Positions 8,971 through 17,681 are shown, counted from the stretch's first letter. The stretch: DNA of 64,000 nt from Planctomycetaceae bacterium (GCA_013823135.1 PNLP01000038.1:1-64000); one strand, 5' to 3'. The notes: generated by a model from the sequence alone, not told the origin. Program-made: numbers and translations.

Positions 8971-8997
8971 TGTTTCGAAAGTCTGGTTGTCGACTCC

Positions 8998-9025
8998 AAA
9001 CACCCCGACAATCGTCGGGGTGTTT
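8998..9025 (+). terminator. Terminator-like hairpin
   Basis: Twelve-pair stem AAACACCCCGAC / GTCGGGGTGTTT (8998-9009 and 9014-9025) with a 4-base loop, then CTTTGTT. It begins 27 bases after the second DUF1559 stop. Confidence 0.88.
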
Positions 9026-9405
9026 CTTTGTTCACACCCAAGCCAAACTCCATGATTGCTCTGAAAGATGTGGGATTGATCCTGGTATCCTTGCTTGAGT
9101 GGTGTGACAAATATGATGTCTCAAGCAAATCGATCTAATATTCATCATTCAAAATGGTATTTATTAGGTCCAGGGGCGAAAGATTGCTTCCAGATATGGA
9201 GTGGCACACTCGTCAGGAGCTATTTTACTCACGAGAGCGATTGACAAACTCTGGCCGCTAGGTTCAATCCATATTGGGAATGCAATCTCCGGAAAAAAGA
9301 TCTGACGCCTACTGTACACCGTTCATTCTATTTTTACGGAACAGAATTGGCATCGGAATTGCATCCTAGTTTCTATTCTCTTTTTCTCCAGGTTGAGGCA
9401 TTTCT
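9026..9405. other. AT-richer intergenic region
   Basis: No gene seen. Composition is clearly more AT-rich than the flanking genes from about 9100 to 9390. It must contain the promoter of the third DUF1559 gene; I could not single out a -35/-10 pair with confidence. Confidence 0.45.
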
Positions 9406-10482
9406 ATGTCGAAATCGAACACACATCAGCGAGCATTTACACTCATCGAGTTACTGGTTGTGATTGCGATCATTGCAATCCTGATCGGACTTTTGTTACC
9501 TGCCGTTCAGAAGGTCCGCGAGGCAGCTGCACGGACGAAGTGCCAGAACAACTTGAAACAACTCGGGATTGCACACCATGCCTACCACGACGTGAATTCC
9601 GGATTGATCTTTAGTCGCGGTCCGACGAATCCTAGCCCGGGCACCCGTAGCACCAACCCTCGCGGCAATGAGGAGACAATCAACGGTCTTGTTCTCTTGC
9701 TGCCCTACATGGAGCAGTCGCCGCTGTTCAACCAGATCAACAGCAACCAGTTCATGGATGGTACCGTGCCCATCATGCCGTTCGGCCTTCCCCGCGACTT
9801 CTCAAACTTCACACCGTGGAGGAGCGTGGTACCGATGTTTGAATGCCCGGCGTCTGTTCGTGGTCTTGCGTACAACGGCAGCGATTCGACCTGGCCAGGC
9901 CGCCGGAACTATGTGCTGAGCTTCGGTGACAAAATCAACAGAAACCACGACCTACCCAATACGCGGGGGATCTTCGGCTACAAATCGAAGACTCGCTTTA
10001 CGGATATCACCGATGGCACGAGCAACACCATCCTCATGAGCGAGCAAGGCAGCGGGGCCGATGCAACCGATTACCGGGGTCTGGCCGCGAACAACCAAAG
10101 TGGGATGAACACGAACCCGAGCAGTTGTCTCTCGACCGTGACAAACGGCAAGTATACCGTCAGCGTGCAGTCAAGCCGACCAATGACGGCCCTCTGGCAT
10201 AGTGGTCTGGCCTCGCACATTGGATTCAACACCGTTCTGCCGCCGAATAGTCCAAACTGTATCAACGAGAACTGGGGCGATGGTTGGGGCCTCATGAGTG
10301 CCACCAGCTATCACGCTGGTGGAGTGAATGCTGTGCTGGCCGACGGGAGTGTTCGGTTCATCCCGAACGGGATCAACACCGGGAGTTCATCTGCATCCGA
10401 ACCAACATCTGGAGCAAGTCCCTACGGTGTTTGGGGAGCACTCGGCACGATGGCCGGGGGTGAAGTGATAGGGAACTACTGA
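9406..10482 (+). CDS. DUF1559 prepilin-like secreted protein
   Basis: Protein of 358 residues, third DUF1559 member. The prepilin-like motif QRAFTLIELLVVIAII is near residues 8-23, the KVREAAARTKCQNNLKQLG segment follows, and the C-terminal motif GGVNAVLADGSVRFIPNG is near residue 305. The ribosome site is AGGTTGAGG. Unlike the first two copies its N-terminal codons use different synonymous bases, so it was not part of the same exchange. A terminator-like hairpin follows, then a small lipoprotein gene only 85 bases downstream, a common partner arrangement in planctomycetes. Confidence 0.93.
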   Translation: MSKSNTHQRAFTLIELLVVIAIIAILIGLLLPAVQKVREAAARTKCQNNLKQLGIAHHAYHDVNSGLIFSRGPTNPSPGTRSTNPRGNEETINGLVLLLPYMEQSPLFNQINSNQFMDGTVPIMPFGLPRDFSNFTPWRSVVPMFECPASVRGLAYNGSDSTWPGRRNYVLSFGDKINRNHDLPNTRGIFGYKSKTRFTDITDGTSNTILMSEQGSGADATDYRGLAANNQSGMNTNPSSCLSTVTNGKYTVSVQSSRPMTALWHSGLASHIGFNTVLPPNSPNCINENWGDGWGLMSATSYHAGGVNAVLADGSVRFIPNGINTGSSSASEPTSGASPYGVWGALGTMAGGEVIGNY

Positions 10483-10505
10483 ACCCAAATTCGTAGATCC
10501 TCAGC

Positions 10506-10529
10506 GGGCCAGCCATGTTTGGCTGGCCC
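10506..10529 (+). terminator. Terminator-like hairpin
   Basis: Ten-pair stem GGGCCAGCCA / TGGCTGGCCC (10506-10515, 10520-10529) with loop TGTT, followed by ACTTTATT. It lies between the DUF1559 gene and the lipoprotein gene and may attenuate rather than fully stop transcription. Confidence 0.8.
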
Positions 10530-10567
10530 ACTTTATTCGCACATCATCCTCATAAAAGGTCTACACC

Positions 10568-11059
10568 ATGCACACACTTGTTTGGGCCTCCCGTGCCCTG
10601 CTGGTCACCATCCCATTCGCTCTCGCCGGTTGTTCAACCGAGAAGTACGCTCCGGTCACCGGCGTCGTGACTCTACGCGGAACACCTCTGGCCGGTGCGA
10701 CGGTCGTGTTCACCCCGGAACCCGCTGCTGAGGGAGTCCGAGCCGCGACCGCCACGACCGCATCCGACGGGACCTTCCGCCTTCAAACCAACCACCCCGG
10801 TGGGGTCACTCAGGCCGGAGCTGCGTTGGGCACGTACAAGGTGACAGTCTCGAAGTTCGTTCCACCTTCGGGCATGTCCGAGGAGGAATACGCCAAGAAA
10901 ATCGAGGCGGAGCAAGCCGCCAACAAGCCTTACTCGCCCGAGTCGACAGTGCCCGCGAAGGTCGAATTGATCCCAAAAGAGTACTCAGATTTGAAGCTCA
11001 CGAAAGTCGAGGCAACCGTGAAGAGTGGATCGAACGAACTCAAAATCGCGATCCCCTAA
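10568..11059 (+). CDS. Lipoprotein with transthyretin-like domain
   Basis: Protein of 163 residues with a lipoprotein signal: hydrophobic stretch and lipobox LAGC at residues 19-22, so the mature protein should be lipid-anchored at Cys22. The segment VTGVVTLRGTPLAGATVVFTP then ASDGTFRLQT is the beta-sandwich pattern of carboxypeptidase-regulatory-like/transthyretin-like domains found in many planctomycete lipoproteins next to DUF1559 genes. A charged helical insert (GMSEEEYAKKIEAEQAA) follows. A structural or surface role is inferred; no catalytic motif is seen. Confidence 0.85.
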   Translation: MHTLVWASRALLVTIPFALAGCSTEKYAPVTGVVTLRGTPLAGATVVFTPEPAAEGVRAATATTASDGTFRLQTNHPGGVTQAGAALGTYKVTVSKFVPPSGMSEEEYAKKIEAEQAANKPYSPESTVPAKVELIPKEYSDLKLTKVEATVKSGSNELKIAIP

Positions 11060-11291
11060 TCCAACGATCTTCTGTAGTCCTCGACAAACGCAGCCATTCT
11101 CTCGTTCTGAAGTGGCGATGAGCGAGGGAATGACGCAGACCATATCACACGTCCGCTACCCATCCCGCCGCGACAACAACAGATCCGACCAAATTTTGCC
11201 AAATTTTAGATCTTTCGGAACAACAAATGCAGATAGATCAATGGGCAGTGAGATAGTATGCGTATCGTTCAGTTAGAAAAAGGGGTCCATC

Positions 11292-11519
11292 ATGCGAAGT
11301 TTGATCGCGTTCTTCCTGTTGGTCTTCTTCGCGGTGATTACGCTGCTTTGCTTTCAGAACGATCAGGAAGTCACACTCACTGTGTTGGCCTGGCATCTCG
11401 TCACGCCGGTTTGGCTCGTAGCTGTCACGGGATACATCCTGGGGATGCTCACGGGGTGGGGGGTTGCTGGTTCCCTCGCGCGGTCGTGGCGACGTGTGAC
11501 AGAACCCGAGAACCGGTGA
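11292..11519 (+). CDS. LapA-domain small membrane protein
   Basis: Protein of 75 residues with two hydrophobic segments (about 4-20 and 38-58) separated by FQNDQEVTLTVLAWHL, the pattern of the LapA (DUF1049) family. Family members are inner-membrane proteins, in Enterobacteria linked to lipopolysaccharide assembly. AAAAAGGGG precedes the ATG. It is followed 90 bases later by another tiny membrane protein, so the two may be co-transcribed. The 232 bases before it contain a short direct repeat CCAAATTTT but no gene. Confidence 0.8.
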   Translation: MRSLIAFFLLVFFAVITLLCFQNDQEVTLTVLAWHLVTPVWLVAVTGYILGMLTGWGVAGSLARSWRRVTEPENR

Positions 11520-11609
11520 TCGGGCTGTGTCGTTGTGTTCCATTCACGATCGGCACCTTGCAACGTCTTCTCACGACTTACCGGTTCATCACTCAACTCA
11601 AGGAACGTT

Positions 11610-11774
11610 ATGCAACGCTACACGCTCGAAACGATCATCTTGATTCTCGTCGTGCTGTGGCTGCTGGGAGCGTTTGTTGCCCCGTTCGGCGGCGACCTGA
11701 TTCACCTGCTACTCGTCATCATTCTCGTCGTGGTCGTGGTTCGGCTTCTCAGGGGTGGTCGGATCCTGGATTGA
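11610..11774 (+). CDS. Lmo0937-type small membrane protein
   Basis: Protein of 54 residues with two hydrophobic helices (ILILVVLWLLGAFVA and LIHLLLVIILVVVVV) and a short Arg-rich end RLLRGG. This matches the Lmo0937/DUF5670 family of tiny membrane proteins of unknown function. AAGGAA lies just before the ATG at 11610; an in-frame upstream start at 11535 has no ribosome site. The RLLRGGR end is typical of the family. Confidence 0.78.
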   Translation: MQRYTLETIILILVVLWLLGAFVAPFGGDLIHLLLVIILVVVVVRLLRGGRILD

Positions 11775-11834
11775 CATCCCCATCAGGTCAGGTTTTGTCG
11801 TGGACAGACAAGTTTGGAACACGTGGAGCACGAT

Positions 11835-12449
11835 ATGTTGGATGGAGTCAAAGATGTTGCTCAGATCATTTACTACATCACCCTGAGCATTGCAGGGCCG
11901 CTGGCACTGATTGAATTTCTTAAGGCCCGAAAGGCCGACCGCCGTGCCAACGAATACAAGATTTACGATGAGTTGAACGGCCACTTCTTTGAATACCAGA
12001 AGATCGCGCTCGAATACTACGACCTCGACATCCTCGACGTTCCCAACAACGACCCTTCGCTCGCCTTCGACAAAAAACGGAAACAGGAAATGGTTGCGCA
12101 CGCCATGCTGTTCTCGCTGTTCGAGCGGGCATTCTTGATGTTCTACCAACAAGAAGACCAGTTCCGGCTTCGTCAGTGGTCCGGGTGGAAGCATTTCCTC
12201 AACGACTTCATCCGTCGGGGATCAGTTCGATCCGCCTGGCAGATCAGCCGGGAAACGTATGACACGGACTTCCAGAAGTTCATGGATGCCAAGATCGCGG
12301 AAGTTGAGTCCGCTGTGGCGCCGCTCCCGGCACCCGTGTTGCCGCCTCAACTGACGACAGCACCACAAGCAGTTGTGCCCGAATCGCCGATGCCAGCTCA
12401 GGTGGCGTCACCGGTGTTGCCCCAAAACCCACCGACGGCACCCCACTGA
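11835..12449 (+). CDS. Membrane-anchored hypothetical protein
   Basis: Protein of 204 residues with one N-terminal hydrophobic helix (IIYYITLSIAGPLALIEFL, about residues 10-28), followed by a charged, aromatic-rich alpha-helical domain with many Tyr/Phe/Trp, and a Pro/Ala-rich low-complexity tail from about residue 160. The ATG at 11835 has GTGGAG 7 bases upstream. I do not recognise the family; another membrane-anchored protein of similar size and style, but without clear sequence match, lies at 61191. Function unknown. Confidence 0.7.
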   Translation: MLDGVKDVAQIIYYITLSIAGPLALIEFLKARKADRRANEYKIYDELNGHFFEYQKIALEYYDLDILDVPNNDPSLAFDKKRKQEMVAHAMLFSLFERAFLMFYQQEDQFRLRQWSGWKHFLNDFIRRGSVRSAWQISRETYDTDFQKFMDAKIAEVESAVAPLPAPVLPPQLTTAPQAVVPESPMPAQVASPVLPQNPPTAPH

Positions 12450-12602
12450 TCGAACATCTTTCTGTGACCAGCAGCAAGACGCCTATGATCGGAGAGGCTG
12501 CCTTCGGGTAAAGTTCACCATACATTAAAGGATCCCGCAGCGTTGGGGTTTGTGAGATCATCCTGTTTCCCCAAGAATCTCGCGTGGGATTCAGCTTCTG
12601 CT

Positions 12603-12623
12603 CGCCCCGGTTCGGCCGGGGCG
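12603..12623 (+). terminator. Terminator-like hairpin before adk
   Basis: Eight-pair GC stem CGCCCCGG / CCGGGGCG (12603-12610, 12616-12623) with loop TTCGG, then GTTTCGTTCG. It lies 58 bases before the adenylate kinase start and may end the upstream transcript or act in the adk leader. Confidence 0.6.
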
Positions 12624-12680
12624 GTTTCGTTCGTCACCCAACAGCTTCGAACCTCACATCCCTCTCCACTGGTGGAATCC

Positions 12681-13337
12681 ATGCGATTTGTGCTCGTCGG
12701 ACCACCAGGCAGCGGAAAAGGCACTCAGGCCGAGCGGCTCGTGAGCGAGTTCGGGCTGTCGTACATCGGCACGGGAGTCCTCCTCCGCGATGCCATCGCC
12801 CGCGGCACGGACACCGGCAAGCATGTCGAACCGCTCCTCAAGCAAGGCTTGCTGGCCCCCGATCCGCTTGTGAACGGCGTGGTCGCCGAGTTGTTCAGCG
12901 GTCCGGGTCGGCCGATGTGCTTCGTCATGGACGGCTACCCGCGAACCCGCTCGCAGGCCGTCGCGTTCGACAGTCTGCTTCACCAGCAGCGCCTGCCCCT
13001 GGATGCGGTCATCAACCTGACCATCCCGGATGACGAGGTCGTGAAACGCATCGGCGGTCGGCGGTGCTGCCCAAATCCGCGTTGCGGAGCCTGCTACAAC
13101 ATCAACCACCTTCCGCCCGCCACGGAGGGGACGTGCGACCGCTGCGGCACAGCCCTGATTCTCCGGGACGACGATAAGGAAGAAACCATTCGTCGCAGGC
13201 TGGAGGAGTTCCACAAGAACACGGATTCGTTGCTGAGCCATTACAGGAGCCAAAAGCTCGTCCGGGATGTGTCCGCGACCGACCCCGTCGATGTGATCTT
13301 CGACAATATCATCGCTGCAGTCCGGGGCAACCGCTGA
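12681..13337 (+). CDS. adk: Adenylate kinase
   Basis: Protein of 218 residues. Adenylate kinase converts ATP plus AMP to two ADP. The P-loop GPPGSGKGTQ is at residues 7-16, the AMP-binding part begins GTGVLLRDAI, the DGYPRT motif is near residue 85, and the LID has a zinc-finger-like set CCPNPRCGACYN ... CDRCG, characteristic of zinc-type LID domains. The ATG at 12681 is favoured because the family starts right at this MRFVLVGPPG sequence and GGTGGA precedes it. It is followed by map, a classical bacterial neighbour in the ribosomal-protein region, although secY is not present here. Confidence 0.95.
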   Translation: MRFVLVGPPGSGKGTQAERLVSEFGLSYIGTGVLLRDAIARGTDTGKHVEPLLKQGLLAPDPLVNGVVAELFSGPGRPMCFVMDGYPRTRSQAVAFDSLLHQQRLPLDAVINLTIPDDEVVKRIGGRRCCPNPRCGACYNINHLPPATEGTCDRCGTALILRDDDKEETIRRRLEEFHKNTDSLLSHYRSQKLVRDVSATDPVDVIFDNIIAAVRGNR

Positions 13338-13420
13338 CTCCGGTCGAGAGCATTTCTGCACTCTGAACCGCACATTCGTATAATTCCGCAATCCGAATTC
13401 CACCTTGTGAAGTTTTCACG

Positions 13421-14272
13421 ATGCTTCGCGCGAATAACAACCGCCCGCCGGAATTGAAGACCGCCCGCGAGCTGGCTCTCATGCGAGAGTCTGGCAAGCT
13501 CGTCGCTCGCGCGCTGCGGATCTGTCGGGAGATGGCCAAACCCGGCGTGAAGACAATCGAGATCGACCAGGCCGTCGAAGCGTTTTACACCAAGCATGGG
13601 GCCATCCCGCTGTTCAAGGGATACCCCGGCAAGACGCCCTTCCCCGCCGTCACTTGCCTGAGTGTGAACGAGCAGGTCGTCCACGGCATCCCCAACCAGA
13701 GGGTGCTCAAGGACGGCGACTTGCTCAAGGTCGATACCGCGTGCCGACTCAACGGTTGGTGTGCCGACCGTGCGATCACGGTTCCGATCGGCACAATTTC
13801 ACCTGAGAAAGCCCGGCTGCTGAAGGTGGGGATTGAAACGCTTCAAATCGCGATCGACTTGCTCCCGAAGCGACGCTGGTGGAGCGAGGTAGCCAGCGCC
13901 ATGCAACGGCACGTCGAGCAGGCCGGGTTCAGCGTGGTGACCGCTTACGTTGGGCACGGCATCGGTCGCACGATGCACGAGAACCCGCAGGTTCCGAACT
14001 ACGTTGATCGCGAGACCCGCAAGACTGACTTCCGACTGGAACCGGGTCTGACCCTCGCCATCGAGCCCATGGTGAACATGCGGCGTAGCGAGGTGGACAC
14101 GCTCGGCGACCACTGGACTGTGGTGACACGCGACAGGATGCCGAGCGTCCACGTCGAACACACGCTGGCACTCACGGCACAGGGCGTCCAGATCATCACC
14201 GCCGACGAGGGGGCATTCGACGACGAAACGCCGCAGGCGGTTACACCAGCAACAGGTGACAAGGGGATTTGA
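13421..14272 (+). CDS. map: Methionine aminopeptidase type I
   Basis: Protein of 283 residues that removes the initiator Met from nascent proteins. The five metal ligands of the family can be placed: Asp in LKVDTACRL and Asp in CADRAI, His in GHGIGRTMHENPQVPNY, Glu in AIEPMVN and Glu in VHVEHTLALT. The Thr that usually follows the second Asp is Arg here, a small deviation. The N-terminus (MRESGKLVARAL) is standard; about 30 extra residues lie at the C-terminus. It begins 83 bases after adk and is probably transcribed with it. Confidence 0.95.
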   Translation: MLRANNNRPPELKTARELALMRESGKLVARALRICREMAKPGVKTIEIDQAVEAFYTKHGAIPLFKGYPGKTPFPAVTCLSVNEQVVHGIPNQRVLKDGDLLKVDTACRLNGWCADRAITVPIGTISPEKARLLKVGIETLQIAIDLLPKRRWWSEVASAMQRHVEQAGFSVVTAYVGHGIGRTMHENPQVPNYVDRETRKTDFRLEPGLTLAIEPMVNMRRSEVDTLGDHWTVVTRDRMPSVHVEHTLALTAQGVQIITADEGAFDDETPQAVTPATGDKGI

Positions 14273-14277
14273 GTTAT

Positions 14278-14319
14278 GCCGCTTGCGTCTTCGCGACACA
14301 TTGCGACGCCGCAAGCGGC
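14278..14319. repeat. Hairpin between convergent genes, dispersed repeat
   Basis: Arms GCCGCTTGCG (14278-14287) and CGCAAGCGGC (14310-14319) form a 10-pair stem between the convergent map and alcohol dehydrogenase genes. The right half, read on the minus strand, is GCCGCTTGCGGCGTCGCA, an 18-base word that recurs exactly at 50955-50972 downstream of fumC. Likely a bidirectional terminator derived from a dispersed intergenic repeat. Confidence 0.7.
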
Positions 14320-14327
14320 TAACACTT

Positions 14328-15533
14328 TCACCAGGCGGCCTTGTAGATGTCAAGGATCTCGCCCTCGTTCTGCGGCATCCGCGGATTCACTCGCATCAAC
14401 CGCTTGATTGCGAAGGCCTTCGCCGCGAACCCCGGCAACATCTCTTCCGTCACGCCCAGGTCACGCAGTCGCGTCGGGATGCCGATATCCTCGCGCAATC
14501 GCTCGATCTCGCGGATTGCGGACTCAGCCAGTTCAATCATTCCGTTGCCTTCGATCTTGCCGAGGTGAACGCCAATCTGTGCTGTTTCTGGCACACGGTG
14601 GTTAAGGTTGAACCGCATCACGAACGGTAGTAGTAGTCCATTCCCGGCGCCGTGCGAGACGTGAACCGCACCGCCGACGGGGTATTCCATCGCGTGAACC
14701 AGCGCGACCCCCGCATTCGAGAACGCCAGCCCACCGAGTGTTCCCGCGAGTGCCATTCCGTCGCGGGCCTCCAGGTCGTTGCCATCTTTGACGGCACGTC
14801 GCAGGAACTTCCCGACCAGCATGATGGCACGCTGTGCCATCGCATCCGCCATCGGGTTCTTCCCCTGATAGACCGACTTCTCGCCGCTCGGCAGTGGAAA
14901 CTCTTCGTTATCGACAGCGCAGAATCCTTCGATGGCGTGCGTCAGAGCGTCGATACCGGAATCGGCCGTCACCTTCGGCGGGCAAGTGACCGTGAATAAC
15001 GGATCGACAATCGCGAAGTTGGGTCGCAGGAACGGACTGAGGCACGACACCTTGATGTGGTTCGCGGTGTCCGTGAACACCGCTGCGGGCGATACTTCGG
15101 AACCCGTGCCCGCCGTCGTGGGAATGCAGATCAGCGGCTTCACTGGCCCTGGAACGCGGCAATCGCCGGGGTAGTCGAGAGGGTCGCCGCCGTGGGCGAG
15201 GATCATGGCGACGAGTTTCGCCGTGTCCATGTTACTGCCGCCGCCGAGGCCGATCACGACATCGGGATTGCTGGTGCGTGCCACTGCGACGCACTCGCGA
15301 ACCAACTCCACGCCCGGCTCCGGCGTCACCTTGTCGTAGACCTCGAACGTGACACCCGCAGCCGTGAGCGGTTCGAGTGTCTGTGCCAGAATCCCAGCCT
15401 TCACGAGAATCGAATCGGTGACGATGAACGCCCGCTTCGCCCGCACTCGTTCGCAGGCGTCTTGCAGGTGGTGACGCACCGCGTGCCGCCCGAAGAACAG
15501 CGTGCCCGCAGAGGAGAAGGACCAGGTTCGCAT
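14328..15533 (-). CDS. Iron-containing alcohol dehydrogenase
   Basis: Protein of 401 residues of the type III, iron-dependent alcohol dehydrogenase family. The nucleotide-binding GLGGGSNMDTAK lies near residue 95, the IPTTAGTGSEVSP motif near 138, and metal ligands are present in the GIDALTHAIE block and the HAMEYPVGGAVHVSHG block. It would reduce or oxidise a small alcohol/aldehyde with NAD(P); substrate is not evident. The start codon and leader lie within an inverted repeat shared with the divergent mog gene, and no Shine-Dalgarno sequence is visible. Confidence 0.92.
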   Translation of the reverse strand: MRTWSFSSAGTLFFGRHAVRHHLQDACERVRAKRAFIVTDSILVKAGILAQTLEPLTAAGVTFEVYDKVTPEPGVELVRECVAVARTSNPDVVIGLGGGSNMDTAKLVAMILAHGGDPLDYPGDCRVPGPVKPLICIPTTAGTGSEVSPAAVFTDTANHIKVSCLSPFLRPNFAIVDPLFTVTCPPKVTADSGIDALTHAIEGFCAVDNEEFPLPSGEKSVYQGKNPMADAMAQRAIMLVGKFLRRAVKDGNDLEARDGMALAGTLGGLAFSNAGVALVHAMEYPVGGAVHVSHGAGNGLLLPFVMRFNLNHRVPETAQIGVHLGKIEGNGMIELAESAIREIERLREDIGIPTRLRDLGVTEEMLPGFAAKAFAIKRLMRVNPRMPQNEGEILDIYKAAW

Positions 15534-15663
15534 GGCAGGATTCGGGAGTCAGGATTCGGGATTCGGGGAAAACAGTAAACCTGCTTTGCCTCCGCTTGTG
15601 CGATTATACTACCCTGGGTGACTGTGCCTGACTCCCGAATCCTGACTCCCAAATCCTGCCATG
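15531..15663. repeat. Inverted repeat containing both start codons
   Basis: Arms at 15531-15561 and 15633-15663 are inverted copies, 30 of 31 positions matching, separated by 71 bases. Each arm ends in the start codon of one divergent gene (alcohol dehydrogenase leftward, mog rightward), so both mRNAs begin translation after the same leader, ending ATCCTGCCATG. Each arm consists of near-tandem units (CCTGACTCCC plus RAAT on the right). The 71-base centre should hold two promoters. The structure resembles an inserted palindromic repeat that supplied both start regions. Confidence 0.9.
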
Positions 15664-16185
15664 AGAATCGGCATCCTGACCATCTCCGACCGTGCCAGCC
15701 GCGGGGAATACGCGGACAAGGGCGGGCCAGCCATCGTCGAGTTTCTGCGTGAGGCGCTCAGTTGCGAGTGGCAACCACACGCCCTCATCATCCCGGACGA
15801 GCAGGATCAGATCGAGGCCACGCTGAAAGCCCTCTGCGACGACGAAGGCTGCTGCCTCGTCATCACCACGGGCGGCACCGGCCCAGCGAAACGCGACGTG
15901 ACTCCCGAAGCAACCGAGGCCGCGTGCGAGAAGATGCTGCCAGGATTCGGGGAACTGATGCGGGCGGTGTCGCTCAAGTCGGTCCCCACCGCGATTCTCT
16001 CCCGGCAAACGGCGGGGATTCGCGGCAAGTCGCTGATCGTGAACCTGCCAGGGAAGCCAGCCGCGATCCGCGAGTGCCTACTCGCGGTGCTGCCCGCCAT
16101 CCCGTACTGCATCGACCTGATCGGCGGGCCATTCCTGACGACGAACGAAAACGTGGTCAAAGCGTTCCGGCCGAAGTCGGCGTGA
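15661..16185 (+). CDS. mog: Molybdopterin adenylyltransferase, Mog/MoaB type
   Basis: Protein of 174 residues of the MoaB/Mog family, which adenylylates molybdopterin before molybdenum insertion in cofactor synthesis. Visible motifs are RIGILTISDRASRGEYAD at the N-terminus, TTGGTGPAKRDVTPEAT (near 75-91) and SLIVNLPGKPAAIRECL (near 125-141). The family start at MRIGIL matches the ATG at 15661. That ATG is part of an inverted repeat arm and has no Shine-Dalgarno sequence. No other molybdenum cofactor genes are next to it. Confidence 0.93.
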   Translation: MRIGILTISDRASRGEYADKGGPAIVEFLREALSCEWQPHALIIPDEQDQIEATLKALCDDEGCCLVITTGGTGPAKRDVTPEATEAACEKMLPGFGELMRAVSLKSVPTAILSRQTAGIRGKSLIVNLPGKPAAIRECLLAVLPAIPYCIDLIGGPFLTTNENVVKAFRPKSA

Positions 16186-16191
16186 AGTCCG

Positions 16192-16206
16192 CGTCGCGGC
16201 TAAACA
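16192..16206. repeat. Dispersed motif CGTCGCGGCTAAACA
   Basis: This 15-base word is repeated exactly at 17992-18006, and its inverted core TTTAGCCGCGAC occurs at 17128-17139. The first two inverted copies bracket the prenyltransferase-fold gene at 16219-17115. Short dispersed intergenic repeat; role unknown. Confidence 0.6.
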
Positions 16207-16218
16207 ATGGAGTGTGTC

Positions 16219-17115
16219 ATGCGATTGTCAGTTGCGTTGCTGTTGGCGTTCGTGCCGTCGGTTGCTGTGGCACAGTCGGACGCGCAGAAAGAAACCATCA
16301 AGTGGGTTCTCGCTCTGGAAGACCCAACAGGCGGGTTCTACGTCGCATCCCAAGACCCGAACATCGACGCAGTGCCACGGCCAAGTTTGCGAGCGACCAG
16401 CGCGGCACTGCGGTCTCTCAAGTACCTTGGCGCGGAGATCCCGAACAAGGACAAACACACGGCATTCGTGCTGAAGTGCTACGAACCATCAACGGGCGGG
16501 TTCGCGGAACCGGGCGGCAAACCAGACGTGACGATCACCAGTGTCGGCGTGATGGCGGCCGCGGAACTGAACATCCCGCACGAGAAGTACGCGAAGGCGA
16601 TGGACTACCTGAAAGAGAACGCGAAGACCTTCGAGGACGTGCGAATCGGAGCGGCCGCGGTGGAAGCATGGGGCGTGAAGGACTGCCCGTTCGATCTGCT
16701 CAAATGGCACGAGATCGCGGTGAAGGACATCAACCTCAAACTCCCCGCCATAGACAACGGTGGCGCACGAGTCGTCGGTTCCGTAACGGCGTTCACCCTT
16801 CGGCTTGGTCTTCAAAAGGGGAACGACTCCAAACCCATGTCGATTGCGCAGTTGTTGGATCGGGGCCAACTCCCCGACGGCGGCTGGAGGAAGGAAGGCG
16901 AGAAGGGGTCGGACATCGAGACGACGTACCGCGTGATGCGGGCGTACATGCTGCTCAACGAGAAGCCGAAGGACACGCTGGCCGTGCGGAAGTTCGTTGT
17001 GTCGCATCGCAACAAGGACGGCGGCTACGGCACCAAGCCCGGCGAGAAATCAAACATGGGCGGCGTGTATTACGCGACAATCATCACCAAGTGGCTTGAT
17101 ACGTTGGAGAAGTGA
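16219..17115 (+). CDS. Secreted prenyltransferase/squalene-oxidase-repeat protein
   Basis: Protein of 298 residues with a signal peptide (MRLSVALLLAFVPSVAVAQ). The mature part contains repeats of the alpha/alpha-toroid type seen in prenyltransferase beta subunits and squalene cyclases: DPTGGFYVA, PSTGGFAEPGG, LPDGGWRKEG and NKDGGYGTKPG, each following a helix pair. The fold assignment is good; catalytic residues of true cyclases or transferases are not evident and a periplasmic location argues against protein prenylation. Role unknown. ATGGAGTG upstream serves as ribosome site for the ATG at 16219. Confidence 0.82.
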   Translation: MRLSVALLLAFVPSVAVAQSDAQKETIKWVLALEDPTGGFYVASQDPNIDAVPRPSLRATSAALRSLKYLGAEIPNKDKHTAFVLKCYEPSTGGFAEPGGKPDVTITSVGVMAAAELNIPHEKYAKAMDYLKENAKTFEDVRIGAAAVEAWGVKDCPFDLLKWHEIAVKDINLKLPAIDNGGARVVGSVTAFTLRLGLQKGNDSKPMSIAQLLDRGQLPDGGWRKEGEKGSDIETTYRVMRAYMLLNEKPKDTLAVRKFVVSHRNKDGGYGTKPGEKSNMGGVYYATIITKWLDTLEK

Positions 17116-17186
17116 TCGAATCTGTCGTTTAGCCGCGACTGAATGGAGCCGTGAAGCATCGCTCCCTTCGGCCGCGGCTAATTGGC

Positions 17187-17681
17187 TCACGCCACGATGC
17201 CGGCTTCACGAGCCTTGCGAGCCTTAATAAACGAGTTGATGCACAACGCCATGAACAGCAGTGAGGTCAGCGTCATGATCCAGCCGACCATCACCGCCGC
17301 CTCTGCGGTATCGTTCTCCCGCATTTTCACGGGAATGAGTCCCCCGATTGTTCCGAGCAACGCGGCAAGCGCAGCTGCGTGCATCGCGTGCTTCTGAGCA
17401 CCTGGGGCCACAATCGAGACGAGCCCTGCCGCGAGCAAAACCGCCCCGATCACAGCAGGGGCGAGACTCGTCATTGCGTGCGGTGTTGGGGCTTCACGGA
17501 TTGCCTGATTCTGCGCGTCCACGACGAAATGGCCGTCGTTCATCATGAACTTTCCAGTTCCAAACAGCATCGGAGTTTGATAGGCGAACACACCGGTTGC
17601 GATGAGCGTGATTCCGAAGATCACGGCCATCGTCGGCATCGTGGATGGCTCGGCAGGTGCTGCGGGCGCAGGCATCGACAT
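17187..17681 (-). CDS. Four-helix integral membrane protein
   Basis: Protein of 164 residues with four hydrophobic segments: MAVIFGITLIATGVFAYQ, LAPAVIGAVLLAAGLVSIVA, ALAALLGTIGGLIP and MVGWIMTLTSLLFMALCINSF. The N-terminus before helix 1 is Ala/Pro-rich and cytoplasmic-like. AAGGAG precedes the ATG at 17681. No catalytic or transporter motif is recognised. Function unknown. Confidence 0.75.
   Translation of the reverse strand: MSMPAPAAPAEPSTMPTMAVIFGITLIATGVFAYQTPMLFGTGKFMMNDGHFVVDAQNQAIREAPTPHAMTSLAPAVIGAVLLAAGLVSIVAPGAQKHAMHAAALAALLGTIGGLIPVKMRENDTAEAAVMVGWIMTLTSLLFMALCINSFIKARKAREAGIVA

Noticed and set aside
15762..17099. Plus-strand open frame of 445 codons across mog and the next gene
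   Set aside because: It overlaps two well supported genes in another frame and has the Arg/Pro-rich look of a shadow frame.
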